A stretch of 7,952 bases of DNA, from NCBI GenBank assembly GCA_003229755.1, contig QIFJ01000046.1:1-7952 (forward strand), read 5' to 3'. Source of the stretch: Pseudomonadota bacterium (GTDB lineage Bacteria > BMS3Abin14). The notes beneath the pieces are model-generated. The model was not told the DNA's origin. It was given only the letters and a program-made list of their open reading frames with translations, and did no database searches. Numbering within the stretch: position 1 is the stretch's first letter; every line of letters starts with the position of its first letter. Positions 1 to 5,137 of this stretch are shown piece after piece. A program made the translations under genes and the position numbers.

Positions 1-2
1 CA

Positions 3-2243
3 AAGATCAGTTGGACCTTAACTGACGAGGGCCCGATGCTGGCAACTTACTCCCTTCTCCCTATCATCAGGACATTTACACAAGCGTCGGGTATCGAAGT
101 TGAGCTGAGGGACATCTCTCTTGCCGGGAGGATTATCGCAAACTTTCCCGACAACCTGACCGAAGAGCAGAAAATTCCTGATGAGCTGACAGCGCTCGGC
201 GAACTCTCTCTGACGCCTGCGGCCAACATCGTAAAACTGCCAAACATCAGCGCGTCCATACCCCAGCTCTACGCGACGATCAAGGAACTCCAGGACCAGG
301 GATACGATATCCCGGACTACCCGGAGGAGCCGGAAAACGACAGTGAGCAGGAGATCAAGGAACGATACGCCAAGGTCCTCGGGAGCGCGGTCAACCCTGT
401 CTTGCGGGAAGGAAACTCGGACCGCAGGGCTGCGGATGCGGTCAAACAGTTTGCGAAAAACCATCCCCACAGGATGCGTGAATGGAAGCCCGATTCGAAG
501 ACACACGTGTCGACCATGAGCGGCGGGGACTTCTTTTCCAATGAGAAATCGACAACCATGGCCGAGGGGACGGAGGCAAGGATCGAGTTTGTCGATGAAA
601 GCGGCCAGGTAACGGTCCTTAAGGAGAGCCTGCCGCTTCAGGACGGTGAGGTGATCGACGCCACCTTCATGAGCAAGAAAGCCCTCGTTGAATTTTACGA
701 AGAGCAGATCGAAGATGCGAAAGCCAGGGATGTGCTTTTCTCGCTCCACCTGAAGGCCACCATGATGAAGATCTCCGATCCGATCATCTTCGGTCACTGT
801 GTCAAGGTCTATTACCGGGAGGCCATTGAAAAGCATGCCGATACCATCGCGGAGCTCGGTGTCGATCTCAACAACGGCCTGGGCGATCTGTATGCGAAGT
901 TAGAGAGGCTGCCCGAAGAGAATAGGACCGAGATCGAGGCGGACATCCAGGAGGTCTACAAGAAGCGCCCCGATATGGCCATGGTGGACTCGGACAGAGG
1001 GATCACGAACCTGCATGTACCCAGTGATATTATTATCGATGCATCCATGCCCCCCATGATACGCGATGGAGGCAAAATGTGGGGTCCCGACGGCAAGACT
1101 TACGATGCAAAGGCGGTCATCCCGGACCAGAGCTATTCGGGCCTTTACAATGTAGTGGTCGAAGACTGCAAAAAACATGGCGCCTATGATCCGACGACCA
1201 TGGGAACCGTACCCAACGTCGGCCTTATGGCGCAAAAAGCGGAAGAGTACGGTTCACACGACAAGACATTCCAGTCCCCCGGAAAGGGCACTATTCGGAT
1301 CGTCGATGCTGCCGGGAACACGATCCTCGAAAACGAAGTGGAAGAAGGGGATATCTGGCGCTCCTGCACCGTCAAGGACGCGCCCATACAGGACTGGGTA
1401 AAACTGGCTGTAACGAGAGCCCGGGCAACCGGGGTGCCGGCGGTATTCTGGCTGGATAAGGACAGGGCACACGATGCCCAGGTCATAAAAAAGGTAGAAC
1501 TATACCTTAAGGATCACGATACGGACGGCCTGGAGTTCCACACCATGCCCGTCGCCGAAGCGGCGCAATTTACCGTTGAGAGGATGAGAGACGGGAAGGA
1601 TACCATTTCAGTAACAGGCAATGTCCTTCGAGACTACAACACGGATCTCTTCCCGATCCTTGAGCTGAACACCAGCGCGAAGATGCTCTCTATCGTGCCT
1701 CTTATGGACGGAGGCGGCCTCTTCGAGACCGGGGCCGGCGGGTCCGCGCCCAAGCATATCCAGCAGTTTCTTGCGGAAAATTATCTCAGGTGGGATTCCA
1801 TCGGCGAATTCCTCGCCCTGGCGGAATCGTTGAGACACCTGGGCAATGTCACCGGCAATGAGAAAGCCAAAGCCTTGGCCAAGTCCCTTGACCAGGCGAA
1901 CGCCGCGTTCCTGGAAAACAACAAGTCGCCCACTCGGAAGCTCGGCGGGATTGATAACCGCGGAAGCCACTTCTACTTCGCCCTTTACTGGGCGCGGGCG
2001 ATCGCCGGGCAGGCCGAGGACGAGGACCTCAAGACACGCTTTGCGAAGCTGGCGCAGGAACTTGCGGATAACGAAACCAGGATCGTTGATGAGCTCATCG
2101 GTGTACAGGGGCCTCCCCAGGACATCGGCGGCTACTATCATCCCGATCCCGAACTGACGTCAAAGGGCATGCGTCCCAGCGCTACCTTCAATGCCATATT
2201 GGAGGCAGCCGGTACCGGCCAGGCGACTGTAACTTACACCTGA
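3..2243 (+). CDS. icd: Monomeric NADP-dependent isocitrate dehydrogenase (5' end outside window)
   Basis: Converts isocitrate to 2-oxoglutarate and CO2 with reduction of NADP in the cytosolic TCA cycle. The 746 visible residues match the monomeric IDH family (about 740 aa, as in Azotobacter vinelandii) from end to end, and this family is unrelated in length to the common dimeric Icd. The frame is open from base 3 and reads KISWTLTDEGP before the first ATG at 36. That matches the family's N-terminus, so ATG 36 is internal and only about 3-5 codons are missing. Conserved blocks include SAVNPVLREGNSDRR (384-428), HLKATMMK (from 747), DASMPPMIRDGGKMWGPDG (from 1038), the PNVGLMAQKAEEYGSHDKTF block, NVLRDYNTDLFP (1620-1655, with the Arg and two Asp of the metal-isocitrate site) and ETGAGGSAPKH just after. 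No frameshift or missing key block is seen. The gene stands alone in its direction and ends 28 bp before a strong hairpin terminator. Confidence 0.97.
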   Translation, partial: KISWTLTDEGPMLATYSLLPIIRTFTQASGIEVELRDISLAGRIIANFPDNLTEEQKIPDELTALGELSLTPAANIVKLPNISASIPQLYATIKELQDQGYDIPDYPEEPENDSEQEIKERYAKVLGSAVNPVLREGNSDRRAADAVKQFAKNHPHRMREWKPDSKTHVSTMSGGDFFSNEKSTTMAEGTEARIEFVDESGQVTVLKESLPLQDGEVIDATFMSKKALVEFYEEQIEDAKARDVLFSLHLKATMMKISDPIIFGHCVKVYYREAIEKHADTIAELGVDLNNGLGDLYAKLERLPEENRTEIEADIQEVYKKRPDMAMVDSDRGITNLHVPSDIIIDASMPPMIRDGGKMWGPDGKTYDAKAVIPDQSYSGLYNVVVEDCKKHGAYDPTTMGTVPNVGLMAQKAEEYGSHDKTFQSPGKGTIRIVDAAGNTILENEVEEGDIWRSCTVKDAPIQDWVKLAVTRARATGVPAVFWLDKDRAHDAQVIKKVELYLKDHDTDGLEFHTMPVAEAAQFTVERMRDGKDTISVTGNVLRDYNTDLFPILELNTSAKMLSIVPLMDGGGLFETGAGGSAPKHIQQFLAENYLRWDSIGEFLALAESLRHLGNVTGNEKAKALAKSLDQANAAFLENNKSPTRKLGGIDNRGSHFYFALYWARAIAGQAEDEDLKTRFAKLAQELADNETRIVDELIGVQGPPQDIGGYYHPDPELTSKGMRPSATFNAILEAAGTGQATVTYT

Positions 2244-2271
2244 ATATGGCTGAGACCCTCGGTAAAAGAAA

Positions 2272-2301
2272 AAGGGGTTATAGCGATTGCTATAACCCCT
2301 T
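2272..2301. terminator. Bidirectional hairpin terminator between icd and the SMUG1 gene
   Basis: A perfect 13-bp stem (AAGGGGTTATAGC at 2272-2284 and its complement at 2289-2301) closes a 4-nt GATT loop. Reading +, it is followed by a T-rich tract (ttgattttatt). Reading -, the stem runs into a better T tract, the complement of the A-rich run at 2264-2273. It sits 28 bp after the icd stop and about 86 bp after the stop of the convergent SMUG1 gene, so it probably ends transcription from both sides. Confidence 0.9.
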
Positions 2302-2334
2302 GATTTTATTGAACTGAAACAAAAAACAACTTTG

Positions 2335-2353
2335 AATTAGCCACCAACTAATT
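2335..2353. repeat. Small AT-rich inverted repeat
   Basis: AATTAG (2335-2340) and CTAATT (2348-2353) are complementary around a 7-nt loop. The right arm is part of the 18-bp sequence that recurs near 5086. The stem is short and AT-rich with no T tract, so a terminator role is unlikely, and it may be chance. Confidence 0.35.
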
Positions 2354-2359
2354 TGGAGA
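2342..2359. repeat. 18-bp dispersed repeat, copy 1
   Basis: CACCAACTAATTTGGAGA matches 17 of 18 positions of 5086-5103, on the same strand. Both copies lie in gaps between converging genes, just after coding ends. The function is unknown. Confidence 0.5.
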
Positions 2360-2371
2360 TAGTTCCTTTTC
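2358..2371. repeat. 14-bp direct repeat, copy 1 (intergenic)
   Basis: GATAGTTCCTTTTC occurs here and again, exactly, at 2410-2423 inside the last codons of the SMUG1 gene. The copies are 52 bp apart in the same orientation, which suggests a small local duplication at the gene's 3' end. This copy is also flanked by GATAG and CTATC (2371-2375), able to form a weak 5-bp stem. Confidence 0.5.
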
Positions 2372-2387
2372 TATCAACTGGCTCTAT

Positions 2388-3098
2388 TCAGGGTACTATC
2401 CCCATATCTGATAGTTCCTTTTCCACTAGGTCAGCCCAACCCCTGTTGGCTGCAGGATTGGCGGGGCTGGGATGGCTTATTCGCCCTGTCTCCACATCCA
2501 GGCTCGAAAGCGATTCTACGCACCTGCTGTGAGCAAATACTCCGATTCCGATCACGTATGATGGCCCCATATATCTTACAGTACGCTCAAGGGCCCTGTC
2601 GCACACGGCAAAAAGCTCCTTTTTGCTTCGGACAGGCAGCTTGTCCGGGGTTATGTTGCTTCCCGCTTCATCAAAAAAGATCAGGGGACAGTAGTTCGCC
2701 ACAAAATAACGGTCAAAAAAGATCTCTGCTTTACCGTACCGTTCCCTCGCCCACCCCCACAGACGCTTTCCGCTGACTTCACTGCGGGTACAATCAAACC
2801 CCGTCACCGGTCTTTTTGAATGTTCGGTTTCCGGTTTCCCGACATATCCGTTAATGCCCATCCAGTTCCTGACCATGTTCACTTCTCCGAAGGGGACACC
2901 GGTCTGGGCCATTCCCCACGGTCCAGGGTTCATTCCAACCAGAACAATTTCCCTTGGAGATATGCCGAATTTCTTTAAATAGTGCCTGGCCGGCCCTGCC
3001 GCATAGACCAGCGGATTGTATACGTACTTCACCGGTTGTCCGAAACTGATTCCGGCAAATTCATGGAGCATTGTCCTGTTAATGCTTAAAAGGTCCAT
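2388..3098 (-). CDS. SMUG1-family uracil-DNA glycosylase
   Basis: Predicted single-strand-selective monofunctional uracil-DNA glycosylase. The family removes uracil, 5-hydroxymethyluracil and related bases from DNA to begin base-excision repair in the cytoplasm. The 236-residue product resembles vertebrate SMUG1 along most of its length. Motif 1 is GMNPGPWGMAQTGVPFGEV (residues 55-73), with Asn57 at the catalytic-water Asn (human Asn85) and Phe70 at the base-stacking Phe (human Phe98). FVANYCPL carries Asn135 at the uracil-reading Asn (human Asn163). Motif 2 is HPSPANPAANRGW, with His209 at the catalytic His (human His239). NITPDKLP and the SEVSG block are also conserved. Human SMUG1 has an extra N-terminal extension. 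ATG 3098 is preferred because residues 1-30 align up to YNP, but no clear Shine-Dalgarno precedes it; Met10 (3071) is a poorer alternative. The gene follows rubrerythrin by 21 bp in the same frame and is probably co-transcribed and coupled to it. Confidence 0.93.
   Translation of the reverse strand: MDLLSINRTMLHEFAGISFGQPVKYVYNPLVYAAGPARHYLKKFGISPREIVLVGMNPGPWGMAQTGVPFGEVNMVRNWMGINGYVGKPETEHSKRPVTGFDCTRSEVSGKRLWGWARERYGKAEIFFDRYFVANYCPLIFFDEAGSNITPDKLPVRSKKELFAVCDRALERTVRYMGPSYVIGIGVFAHSRCVESLSSLDVETGRISHPSPANPAANRGWADLVEKELSDMGIVP
2410..2423. repeat. 14-bp direct repeat, copy 2 (within SMUG1 3' end)
   Basis: Exact copy of 2358-2371. On the coding (minus) strand it encodes the EKELS stretch near the C-terminus of the glycosylase, so this copy is under coding constraint and may be the source of the intergenic one. 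Confidence 0.5.
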
Positions 3099-3119
3099 TA
3101 ATTCAGAAGGAAAAGGGGA

Positions 3120-3614
3120 TCAATCCACTTTTGCGAACGCTTTCTTCCCCGCTCCGCAGATCTCGCACTTGTCAGGAGCCACACTCTCTACTGTGTTGCC
3201 GCAGATATCACAGACGTAATAGTCTACATCCTCATTGCTTCCGATCTGGGCCAGAGCCTTTTCGTACAGTGCAGCATGGATCTTTTCTACTGCATTGGCG
3301 TAGGCAAAGCTTTTCAGCGCTGTACTTTCCCCTTCGCCTTCCGCATCAAGTATCATCTGGGGATACATGTTTGTGAATTCATGGGTTTCGCCGTTGATGG
3401 CATCCCTGAGGTTATCCTCGGTACTTCCAACACCCCTTAAGGCCCCCAGATGGCTGTGAGCATGGACCGTTTCCGCGTAAGCCGCTGCCCTGAAAAGCCT
3501 GGCGACCTGTGAAAACCCGTCTTCTTCCGCCTTCTTCCCGTATGCCAGATACTTCCTGTTAGCCTGGGACTCGCCGGCAAATGCTTCCTTTAGATTATCT
3601 TCGGTTTTCGACAT
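3120..3614 (-). CDS. rbr: Rubrerythrin
   Basis: Non-haem iron protein that reduces hydrogen peroxide to water in the cytoplasm of anaerobes and microaerophiles, fed by rubredoxin-type electron donors. The product is 164 aa. Residues 1 to about 125 form a ferritin-like four-helix domain with the di-iron ligands in place: Glu15, Glu48 and His51 (AETVHAH), Glu76 and Glu79 (GETHEF), Glu110 and His113 (VEKIHAALY). Residues 130-164 are a compact rubredoxin-like domain with two Cys pairs, C135-x2-C138 and C150-x2-C153. The rubredoxin domain is at the C-terminus as in classical rubrerythrin, and the length is slightly short of the usual 170-195 aa. The start ATG 3614 has a strong GAGGAG 8 nt upstream. 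A downstream DNA glycosylase in the same direction suggests an oxidative-stress unit. The rest of the family argues that the stop at 3120-3122 is the natural end. Confidence 0.96.
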   Translation of the reverse strand: MSKTEDNLKEAFAGESQANRKYLAYGKKAEEDGFSQVARLFRAAAYAETVHAHSHLGALRGVGSTEDNLRDAINGETHEFTNMYPQMILDAEGEGESTALKSFAYANAVEKIHAALYEKALAQIGSNEDVDYYVCDICGNTVESVAPDKCEICGAGKKAFAKVD

Positions 3615-3622
3615 TGAATCTT

Positions 3623-3628
3623 CTCCTC
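3623..3628 (-). promoter_or_regulatory. Ribosome binding site of rubrerythrin
   Basis: GAGGAG on the minus strand, 8 nt before ATG 3614. It fixes the start of rubrerythrin. Confidence 0.85.
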
Positions 3629-3659
3629 TCGATTGGAAATGGAATAGACTGCCAGTTCA

Positions 3660-3674
3660 TGTGTAATTTACACA
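3660..3674. promoter_or_regulatory. Operator-like perfect palindrome upstream of rubrerythrin
   Basis: TGTGTAATTTACACA is a perfect 7-bp inverted repeat around a single central base. It lies 46-60 bp upstream of the rubrerythrin start and directly downstream of the predicted -10 box, at roughly +5 to +19 of the expected transcript. That is the classic place for a repressor of the rbr promoter. The sequence is not a clear match to the PerR, Fur, Fnr or Crp consensus, so the regulator is unknown. The palindrome is directly visible; the operator role is inferred. Confidence 0.55.
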
Positions 3675-3684
3675 GGTAGCTCTA

Positions 3685-3713
3685 AAGATATCTCCGTATG
3701 TCGTAAATTTCAA
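3685..3713 (-). promoter_or_regulatory. Predicted sigma-70 promoter of rubrerythrin
   Basis: Reading the minus strand, TTGAAA (3713-3708) is followed after exactly 17 bp by TATCTT (3690-3685). The expected transcript start near 3678 leaves a leader of about 64 nt with the palindrome and the ribosome binding site. The boxes match consensus at 5 of 6 (-35) and 4 of 6 (-10) positions. Confidence 0.5.
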
Positions 3714-3727
3714 CATGTGGTTGTTCT

Positions 3728-3755
3728 AGATTCGAGATTGGAAATTGGATTTTGA
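3728..3755. repeat. 7-bp-period tandem repeat tract 1
   Basis: Four degenerate heptamers in register: AGATTCG, AGATTGG, AAATTGG, then a decayed fourth unit. Adjacent units differ by one or two bases. It lies just upstream of the predicted rbr promoter. Confidence 0.6.
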
Positions 3756-3848
3756 ACATTAGAAATCAGAGCACTAGAGCAATGAAAAACTATAAGAGCT
3801 TTAACGCAGGGTTGCGCTGGGCGCCCATCTGGGCGTACCGCCCTTCGG

Positions 3849-3866
3849 CAGGCTCAGGACAGCCTG
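3849..3866. repeat. Short hairpin in repeat-rich intergenic DNA
   Basis: CAGGCT (3849-3854) and AGCCTG (3861-3866) form a perfect 6-bp stem around a 6-nt loop. The surrounding text (cccttcggcaggctcagg) resembles dispersed intergenic palindromes common in many bacterial genomes. That resemblance is from memory, and only one copy is visible here. Confidence 0.4.
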
Positions 3867-3943
3867 GGGGCCGCAGAAAAGAACAGGACTTGGGGTTCAT
3901 CTGAAGAGATAAGAGCCTTGAACACGGTGATTTGACATAAATC

Positions 3944-3995
3944 CCTCTCCCTCTTGTCGAGTCGTAGCTTTAGCGAAGACTGATGAGGGGGGAGG
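3944..3995. repeat. Imperfect palindromic (REP/MITE-like) element, about 52 bp
   Basis: Outer arms CCTCTCCCTC (3944-3953) and GAGGGGGGAGG (3985-3995) are nearly complementary. Inside them AGTC (3960-3963) and GACT (3978-3981) pair perfectly, and the bases between (gtagctttagcgaa) add further imperfect pairing. The whole can fold into a long interrupted hairpin. It looks like a non-autonomous palindromic repeat, but a second copy would be needed to call it a family. Confidence 0.45.
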
Positions 3996-4023
3996 TTAGG
4001 TGGGGGTGGGTTATTATGACCTT

Positions 4024-4051
4024 GGACCTGGGACTTGAGACTCGGGACTCC
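4024..4051. repeat. 7-bp-period tandem repeat tract 2
   Basis: Four heptamers in exact register from 4024: GGACCTG, GGACTTG, AGACTCG and a fourth ending in GGACTCC. The unit is related to, but GC-richer than, that of the tract at 3728 (AGATTCG compared with AGACTCG). Confidence 0.65.
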
Positions 4052-4104
4052 ACGTCTAAGCGTGGCCGTGAAGAAGAAGAGTAAAGTTGTGGTGCTGTTT
4101 GTAG

Positions 4105-4128
4105 GCCCATAGCCCATTGCCCAACGCC
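4105..4128. repeat. 7-bp-period tandem repeat tract 3
   Basis: Three heptamers plus three bases: GCCCATA, GCCCATT, GCCCAAC, then GCC. The unit sequence differs from the other tracts but the period is the same. Confidence 0.6.
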
Positions 4129-4142
4129 TGTTTACACTAATT

Positions 4143-4163
4143 ACGCATCGCGCATAACGAAAT
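4143..4163. repeat. 7-bp-period tandem repeat tract 4
   Basis: Three degenerate heptamers, ACGCATC, GCGCATA and ACGAAAT, 14 bp after the end of the previous tract. This is the weakest of the four. Confidence 0.4.
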
Positions 4164-4291
4164 GAACGTTAATTTTGATATTTCCCCCGTAATGTGCGAG
4201 TATGTGAATCCAGATATGATCCCCCGGTCCAAAGATCGGTAATCGAATTTTGTATTGCCTGCAGCACCTGTTATTGTCTGATTGAACCGTC

Positions 4292-4296
4292 GAGGA
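4292..4296 (+). promoter_or_regulatory. Ribosome binding site deciding a TTG start
   Basis: GAGGA ends 10 nt before TTG 4307 and 13 nt before the adjacent TTG 4310. There is no ATG or GTG near, and an in-frame stop (TGA at 4283) closes the frame upstream, so one of the two TTG codons must be the start. The first has the better spacing. Confidence 0.6.
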
Positions 4297-4306
4297 AAAG
4301 AGCTTT

Positions 4307-5035
4307 TTGTTGAAAACCGTAGTCGTTGTCGAACCTCTTAAATACTATCGCCGGTTTCTTGCGCAGTTCCTCTCGCGACTCTCGTACAGACCGTTACTCG
4401 CACCTTCCGTGGGAGACGGGATGGAATTGATACGTCGTGAGATCCCCGACCTGATCATCCTCGGGGACGGCTTCGCCGACAACGGTGAACTGCAGCTCTG
4501 CCTTGTAATCACAAACGATCCCCTTACCTCTGATATTCCCATAATAATGATCCATTCAGACAGCAGGGAGCAAGCAAAAAAGGCCGCTTTAGAAAGCGGC
4601 TGTGGTGATTATCTTATTAAACCCATCACTGCAAGGGCTCTTTATGACAGTGTTGAAAGACTCATCGCCGGTAATGGGAGGGAACAAATCAGATCACCCT
4701 TAAACCTCCCGTTTCAACTGAAGAGTTCCGCCTCGAGTTACAGTGTTACATCTTACAACTTCGGAGAGGGCGGTGCTTTTCTTGAAACGGACAGTGTCCA
4801 TCCCCCTGGTACGGTCCTGGACCTCATGTTTACACTGCCGGGTTTAAAGAAGAAATTTCACCTTGGGGGGGAGGTTATTTACTCTTCTGTTGACAAAACA
4901 TCCAACGCTCCACCGGGAATGGGTATAAAGTTCACCGAACTCGACACCGGTACCCAGACACTTCTTTCCAACTACATGGAGCAGTATCTTTCAGGATCGG
5001 ATCCACAACTACCTGACATTCCTGCCTCAGCCTAG
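4307..5035 (+). CDS. Degenerate receiver domain fused to PilZ domain
   Basis: A 242-residue cytoplasmic regulator with no DNA-binding domain. Residues 3-121 have the response-regulator receiver fold pattern but altered chemistry. The N-terminal acidic pair is Glu9-Pro10, the position after PDLIIL that normally holds the phosphorylated Asp is Gly53 (an Asp follows at 54), and the beta-4 Thr is His83. Only Lys105 of IKP is standard. Residues 125-229 resemble a PilZ domain of the type common in Deltaproteobacteria, with GGAFLET, the PPGTVLDLMF strand, GGEVIYSS and GMGIKFTEL. A possible R-x3-R (Arg125, Arg129) precedes it, but the (D/N)xSxxG motif reads NFGEGG, with Gly153 in place of Ser. Phosphorylation and c-di-GMP binding are therefore both uncertain, and it may act by protein contact. 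It starts at TTG 4307 behind GAGGA. It is a single-gene unit, convergent with the ankyrin gene. Confidence 0.85.
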   Translation: MLKTVVVVEPLKYYRRFLAQFLSRLSYRPLLAPSVGDGMELIRREIPDLIILGDGFADNGELQLCLVITNDPLTSDIPIIMIHSDSREQAKKAALESGCGDYLIKPITARALYDSVERLIAGNGREQIRSPLNLPFQLKSSASSYSVTSYNFGEGGAFLETDSVHPPGTVLDLMFTLPGLKKKFHLGGEVIYSSVDKTSNAPPGMGIKFTELDTGTQTLLSNYMEQYLSGSDPQLPDIPASA

Positions 5036-5085
5036 TTCGAAGGCGAGTGATTACACCCAAAAACCCGGTCAATGAATAGAGATCT

Positions 5086-5103
5086 CACCAGCTAATTTGG
5101 AGA
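5086..5103. repeat. 18-bp dispersed repeat, copy 2
   Basis: CACCAGCTAATTTGGAGA differs at one base from 2342-2359, on the same strand. Its last bases form the left arm of the inverted repeat at 5093-5115. Confidence 0.5.
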
Positions 5104-5115
5104 ACATCCAAATTA
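5093..5115. repeat. 9-bp inverted repeat between convergent genes
   Basis: TAATTTGGA (5093-5101) and TCCAAATTA (5107-5115) form a perfect stem around GAACA. It lies 57 bp after the receiver-PilZ stop and 22 bp after the ankyrin stop on the opposite strand. No T tract follows on either strand and the stem is AT-rich, so it is at best a weak terminator; it may instead be a protein site. Confidence 0.5.
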
Positions 5116-5137
5116 CAGCAATCCTGATAAACATTAT

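Larger units (their letters stand above)
3615..4306. other. 692-bp intergenic region between divergent rbr and receiver-PilZ genes
   Basis: No convincing gene is seen. The part near rbr holds its ribosome binding site, palindrome and promoter. The middle is a patchwork of low-complexity and palindromic DNA: four 7-bp-period tracts (3728-3755, 4024-4051, 4105-4128, 4143-4163), a hairpin at 3849-3866 and a long imperfect palindrome at 3944-3995. Small stems also occur at 3822-3835 (CGCCC/GGGCG) and 4050-4065 (CCACG/CGTGG). Towards the PilZ gene there is a 6-bp stem with one G-T pair at 4224-4239. An open frame on the minus strand at 3854-4117 runs through these repeats and has no family resemblance. 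Confidence 0.75.

Noticed and set aside
18..836. 272-codon open frame antisense to icd
   Set aside because: It lies wholly inside the strongly conserved icd gene, has no family resemblance and no ribosome binding site. Long antisense frames are common opposite codon-biased genes.
1608..2141. 177-codon open frame antisense to icd
   Set aside because: Same reasoning: a shadow of the conserved IDH C-terminal half, with no recognisable motif.
3120..3122. Rubrerythrin TGA as a selenocysteine codon
   Set aside because: The protein is already complete at the usual end of its rubredoxin domain, and no convincing stem-loop directly follows the TGA.
3660..3674. Palindrome as a PerR, Fnr or Crp box
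   Set aside because: It lacks the TTATAAT arms of PerR, the TTGAT/ATCAA of Fnr and the TGTGA-N6-TCACA of Crp, so no named regulator is assigned.
3854..4117. 87-codon open frame on the minus strand in the intergenic region
   Set aside because: It runs through the palindrome and the heptamer tract, its product is low-complexity (proline run, phenylalanine run), and no ribosome binding site is evident.
3728..4163. Heptamer tracts as a CRISPR array
   Set aside because: Units are 7 bp, contiguous and degenerate, with no spacers and no cas genes nearby.
4215..4220. TATGAT as a -10 box for the receiver-PilZ gene
   Set aside because: No acceptable -35 box lies 16-18 bp upstream, and no other convincing promoter was found before this gene.
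5093..5115. Inverted repeat as an intrinsic terminator
   Set aside because: The stem is AT-rich and no T tract follows on either strand.
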